64,000 nucleotides of DNA from Candidatus Kinetoplastibacterium oncopeltii TCC290E (GTDB taxonomy: Bacteria; Pseudomonadota; Gammaproteobacteria; Burkholderiales; Burkholderiaceae_B): NCBI RefSeq assembly GCF_000340865.1, contig NC_020299.1, positions 682,001-746,000 on the forward strand, given 5' to 3'. The translations under genes and the position numbers were made by a program. Under the pieces are notes generated by a model. The model had not been told where the DNA came from. It saw only the letters and a program-made list of their open reading frames with translations, and ran no database searches. Within the stretch, counting starts at the first letter, position 1. The number at the start of each line of letters is the position of its first letter. Below, one piece after another: positions 61,305-64,000 of this stretch.

Positions 61305-62297
61305 TTGCTAACAAAAAACATTAATTTCAAAAAAACTAATTTAAAAAAACCACTGAATGATTGGCTAATATACATTTATACTAATTTACGCTACTCAAAT
61401 AATACTTTTAATAATTACAAACATGATCTATCTTTGTTGGATAAATTTGTACATGAAAACAATATATCTCTAGAAGAAATAACAACAGAAAATGCAAGAA
61501 GTTTTTTTGCAAAAAGATATTCTCAAGGTATTGGTCCTAGGGGAATAGCAAGAACCTTATCAGCATGGAAGAGTTTTTACAATTGGTGGGGCCCAAAAGT
61601 AAATATGATGAATAATCCAATATCTGGAATTCGATCGCCAAAAGCAACTCGACCACTACCAAAATCACTTTCTGTCGATCAAATGAAGAACTTTCTTGAT
61701 AAAAACAAATATTATGTAGACAAATCATCTTCTGATTGTGTTATGTTTCGTGATCAAGCTGTTGTTGAATTATTATACTCTAGCGGATTACGTTTATCTG
61801 AATTGATTTCAATTGATATAAAATACGAAAATAACACCAACTATAAATCTACAAGCTGGATCGACTTAAATCAATCTGAAGTAATAGTTCTAGGAAAAGG
61901 GAATAAACAAAGAAAATTGCCAATAGGGAATACTGCTCTAGAATCTATAAAAAAATGGATTGATTTGCGTGACAAATTTATACTAGAAACTAGTTCTATA
62001 AGTGACAAATGTGCCTTGTTTCTTGGTATAAAAGGAAGGAGACTATCACCTAGAGTTGTGCAAACGCAGTTATTAAAATTATCAAAAAAGTCAAATTTAT
62101 CTATTCATATATCGCCTCACATGATAAGACATAGTTTTGCAAGCCATTTACTACAATCTTCACAAAACTTGCGCGCTGTGCAAGAACTATTAGGTCATGC
62201 AACAATATCAACAACTCAAATATATACAAAACTTGATTTTCAACACTTAGCATCAGTTTATGACAAAACACATCCAAGAGCGATCAGAAAAAAATAA
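61305..62297 (+). CDS. xerC: Tyrosine recombinase XerC
   Basis: Resolves chromosome dimers at dif with XerD. N-terminal SAM-like DNA-binding domain (about 10-105) and C-terminal catalytic domain. Tyrosine-recombinase residues are readable: Arg in LYSSGLRLSELIS, the H-x-x-R box HMIRHSFASHLL, LGHATISTTQIYTK with the His and the nucleophile Tyr. 330 residues, slightly long. TTG start at 61305 with GAGGA upstream. No mobile-element context, and it lies in the conserved dapF-xerC pair, so it is the housekeeping recombinase. Confidence 0.93.
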   Translation: MLTKNINFKKTNLKKPLNDWLIYIYTNLRYSNNTFNNYKHDLSLLDKFVHENNISLEEITTENARSFFAKRYSQGIGPRGIARTLSAWKSFYNWWGPKVNMMNNPISGIRSPKATRPLPKSLSVDQMKNFLDKNKYYVDKSSSDCVMFRDQAVVELLYSSGLRLSELISIDIKYENNTNYKSTSWIDLNQSEVIVLGKGNKQRKLPIGNTALESIKKWIDLRDKFILETSSISDKCALFLGIKGRRLSPRVVQTQLLKLSKKSNLSIHISPHMIRHSFASHLLQSSQNLRAVQELLGHATISTTQIYTKLDFQHLASVYDKTHPRAIRKK

Positions 62298-62521
62298 TCT
62301 AACCTTATTAGCAATTTTATTATTATTTTAATAAATTAAATTGACGCTTAATTTCTTATAACATATGCTTATGGTCTTAAACTAATATAGAACAAATTAA
62401 ATAAAGGTATCGAGTCAAGCTTAAATTTAAAAATCTTGATCTTATATAAGTATATGAATATATATTTAGTATATTAAAACCATCTGTAAATATACTATCA
62501 AACTCCATAGAGAATATAGTT
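62298..62521. promoter_or_regulatory. Spacer before the COG0523 gene with a probable promoter
   Basis: TTGACG (62341-62346) and TATGCT (62364-62369) with a 17-bp spacer form a plausible sigma-70 promoter about 150 nt upstream of the next start codon. No gene or tRNA is visible in the 224 bp. Confidence 0.45.
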
Positions 62522-63550
62522 ATGGCTCCTTATAAAAATTTAAATAAAATGATCCCAGTAACAATAATTACCGGATTCTTAGGTGCTGGAAAAACTACTT
62601 TACTCAAAAAGATTCTATCTAAATTAAAAAATTACCGTTTAGCAATCATAGAAAATGAATTTGGTTCTGAAAGTATCGACAATGAACTCTTAATTAAAGA
62701 AACAAAAGAAGAAATTATAGAACTTTCTAACGGATGTATATGTTGCAACATACGTGGAGATTTAGTAAAAACTTTACTAGATTTAAAAATAAAACAGTTA
62801 AACAAATTATTAGAATTTGACCATGTTATAATTGAAACGACTGGCGTAGCAAATCCAGGACCAGTTTGTCAAACTTTCTTTATGGATAACGATATTGCTG
62901 ATTATTATAGATTGGATTCTGTAGTTACTATAGTAGACGCTAAACACGGTGTTGAAACACTAAAAAATCGAATTGAAGCACAAAAACAAATAGGATTTGC
63001 TGATAAAATTTTAATATCAAAATCTGATTTGGTTAATGATAACGAAATTAGTTTATTAAAAAAGCATTTAATAAAAATTAATCCAAGATCTCCTATTACA
63101 AAGATAAATTTCGGTGATATAGATGTGGATAATATATTAAATATTAATGGATTTAATTTAAATGACGTACTTAATATAGATTCAGAATTTTTAAAAGAAG
63201 AAGAGCACCTTTGTTCTGAAACATGTCATCATAATGATAATGAAATAAGATCTTTTGTTTTTTTATCAAACAAGCCCTTTGACTCCGAAAAGCTAGAAAT
63301 TGTTCTTAGTGAGCTTACAGAAAAATATGGTTCTAATATGTTGAGGTATAAAGGTATTCTGTATATGCATGATACAAATAAACGTATCATACTTCAAGGC
63401 GTTCATATGTTAATGGGTGCAGAGCAAGGAAATGAATGGGAATTCACACAAAAGCCAAATACAAAAATAGTATTTATAGGTCATAAATTACCTAAAAATT
63501 TATTTATAGAAAAACTAAACGAATGTACCGTGGATATTAGTAAAACTTAA
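62522..63550 (+). CDS. CobW/COG0523-family GTPase metal chaperone
   Basis: G3E-family GTPase likely to deliver a metal (often zinc) to a target protein. Walker A GFLGAGKTTLLKK near residue 18, NEFGSESIDNELL, the metal-binding SNGCICCNIRGDL (CxCC), ETTGVANPGPV, and the guanine-specific SKSD. A CSETCHHND stretch near residue 233 could also bind metal. The CobW C-terminal domain follows (about 240-335). 342 residues, normal. Often near dksA in proteobacteria, as here. Confidence 0.92.
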   Translation: MAPYKNLNKMIPVTIITGFLGAGKTTLLKKILSKLKNYRLAIIENEFGSESIDNELLIKETKEEIIELSNGCICCNIRGDLVKTLLDLKIKQLNKLLEFDHVIIETTGVANPGPVCQTFFMDNDIADYYRLDSVVTIVDAKHGVETLKNRIEAQKQIGFADKILISKSDLVNDNEISLLKKHLIKINPRSPITKINFGDIDVDNILNINGFNLNDVLNIDSEFLKEEEHLCSETCHHNDNEIRSFVFLSNKPFDSEKLEIVLSELTEKYGSNMLRYKGILYMHDTNKRIILQGVHMLMGAEQGNEWEFTQKPNTKIVFIGHKLPKNLFIEKLNECTVDISKT

Positions 63551-63603
63551 TATATAGATCTAAGACAAAATTATTAATTGTTTTTAGTAGCATTAAATGA
63601 TTA

Positions 63604-64000
63604 ATGGATACCTTTATGAAAAATAACGATAAAAATACAAGCCAAGAGACTACAAATGTAAGAGATAATAATCTTTTACGTGAGAATTATATTCTTTCAA
63701 TGCCAGAAGATAAATATATGAATGATGAGCAATTATCGTTTTTTAAAAATAAACTTAAACAATTAGAACAAGAAATTTTATTAAAAGCTGAAGAGACTAC
63801 TGAATACCTAAGAGAAACTCAATTTGTACCAGATCCTGCTGATAGAGCTACTATAGAGGAAGAACATACAATTGAGCTAAGAACTAGGGATAGAGAGCGA
63901 AAATTGTTGAAAAAAATACAAATATCAATCGCTAGAATAGAGAATGGTGAATATGGATGGTGTGAAGAAACAGGTGAGCCTATAGGAATACCTAGACTCT
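63604..64000 (+). CDS. dksA: RNA polymerase-binding transcription factor DksA (partial, C-terminus off the window)
   Basis: Binds RNA polymerase in the secondary channel and works with ppGpp in stress control. The first 132 residues are present: MNDEQLSFFKNKLKQLEQEI, a coiled-coil with DPADRATIEEEHTIELRTRDRERKLLKKI (tip DPADRA, Asp-Ala region), and YGWCEETGEPIGIPRL at the start of the zinc-finger region. The first C-x-x-C pair reads CEET, so the second Cys is replaced by Thr. Two possible ATGs (63604 and 63616). The rest is outside the window. Confidence 0.95.
   Translation, partial: MDTFMKNNDKNTSQETTNVRDNNLLRENYILSMPEDKYMNDEQLSFFKNKLKQLEQEILLKAEETTEYLRETQFVPDPADRATIEEEHTIELRTRDRERKLLKKIQISIARIENGEYGWCEETGEPIGIPRL

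Noticed and set aside
61305..62297. Tyrosine recombinase as a sign of a prophage or integron
   Set aside because: It sits in the conserved dapF-xerC pair with no attachment-site repeats, phage genes or cassettes nearby.

Overview
The window is gene-dense, strongly AT-rich DNA. Coding regions look roughly one-third G+C by eye, and most spacers are nearer one-fifth to one-quarter. The gene set and order point to a reduced betaproteobacterium of the Alcaligenaceae/Bordetella type. The clues are accB-accC, yqgE-ruvX, DUF3460 beside panC, ispB divergent from rplU-rpmA-obgE, secB-gpsA-trmL, def-fmt-rsmB next to a short Fis-type response regulator, mreBCD-mrdA-rodA, gatCAB, and dapF-xerC. AT bias, missing partners inside otherwise conserved clusters, and a housekeeping-plus-biosynthesis gene set suggest an obligate endosymbiont. 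The best guess is the trypanosomatid symbionts (Candidatus Kinetoplastibacterium). That identification is an inference from gene content, not a database match.

Layout. 1-12 kb: fatty-acid synthesis (accC partial, accB), shikimate pathway (aroQ, aroE), an RNase II-family enzyme, apaH, ruvX, yqgE, hemL, panC, DUF3460 and ispB. 12-18 kb: rplU-rpmA-obgE, ctpA, gpmA, rhodanese, secB, gpsA, trmL. 18-26 kb: a BioC-like methyltransferase, an apparently orphan response regulator, rsmB, fmt, def, the YggS PLP protein, ilvA. 26-32 kb: a complete cytochrome bd operon, cydA-cydB-cydX-cydD-cydC, including the tiny cydX. 33-38 kb: hpf, hprK without ptsN, rsmI, a two-BON-domain lipoprotein, argB. 38-40.5 kb: a self-contained unit (promoter, DASS anion transporter, LDH2-type dehydrogenase, terminator). 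40.5-46 kb: the rod-shape operon. 46-50 kb: gatCAB and pyrE. 50-57.5 kb: xth, lysE, ung, a DEAD-box helicase, a class I methyltransferase, cca, a 5-FCL family protein. 57.5-64 kb: DUF1289, metK, lpxL, dapF, xerC, a COG0523 GTPase, dksA (partial).

Together the genes show a cell that keeps its own translation, wall, lipid A, isoprenoid and respiratory machinery, plus biosynthetic steps (shikimate, arginine, threonine deamination, diaminopimelate, pantothenate, tetrapyrrole). It has shed regulators and accessory genes. I see no mobile elements, CRISPR arrays, phage genes, rRNA or tRNA genes. The less ordinary material is in the spacers: several long perfect inverted repeats lacking U-tracts, and two noncoding stretches with raised G+C and possible RNA structure (32.7-33.0 kb and 52.7-52.95 kb).
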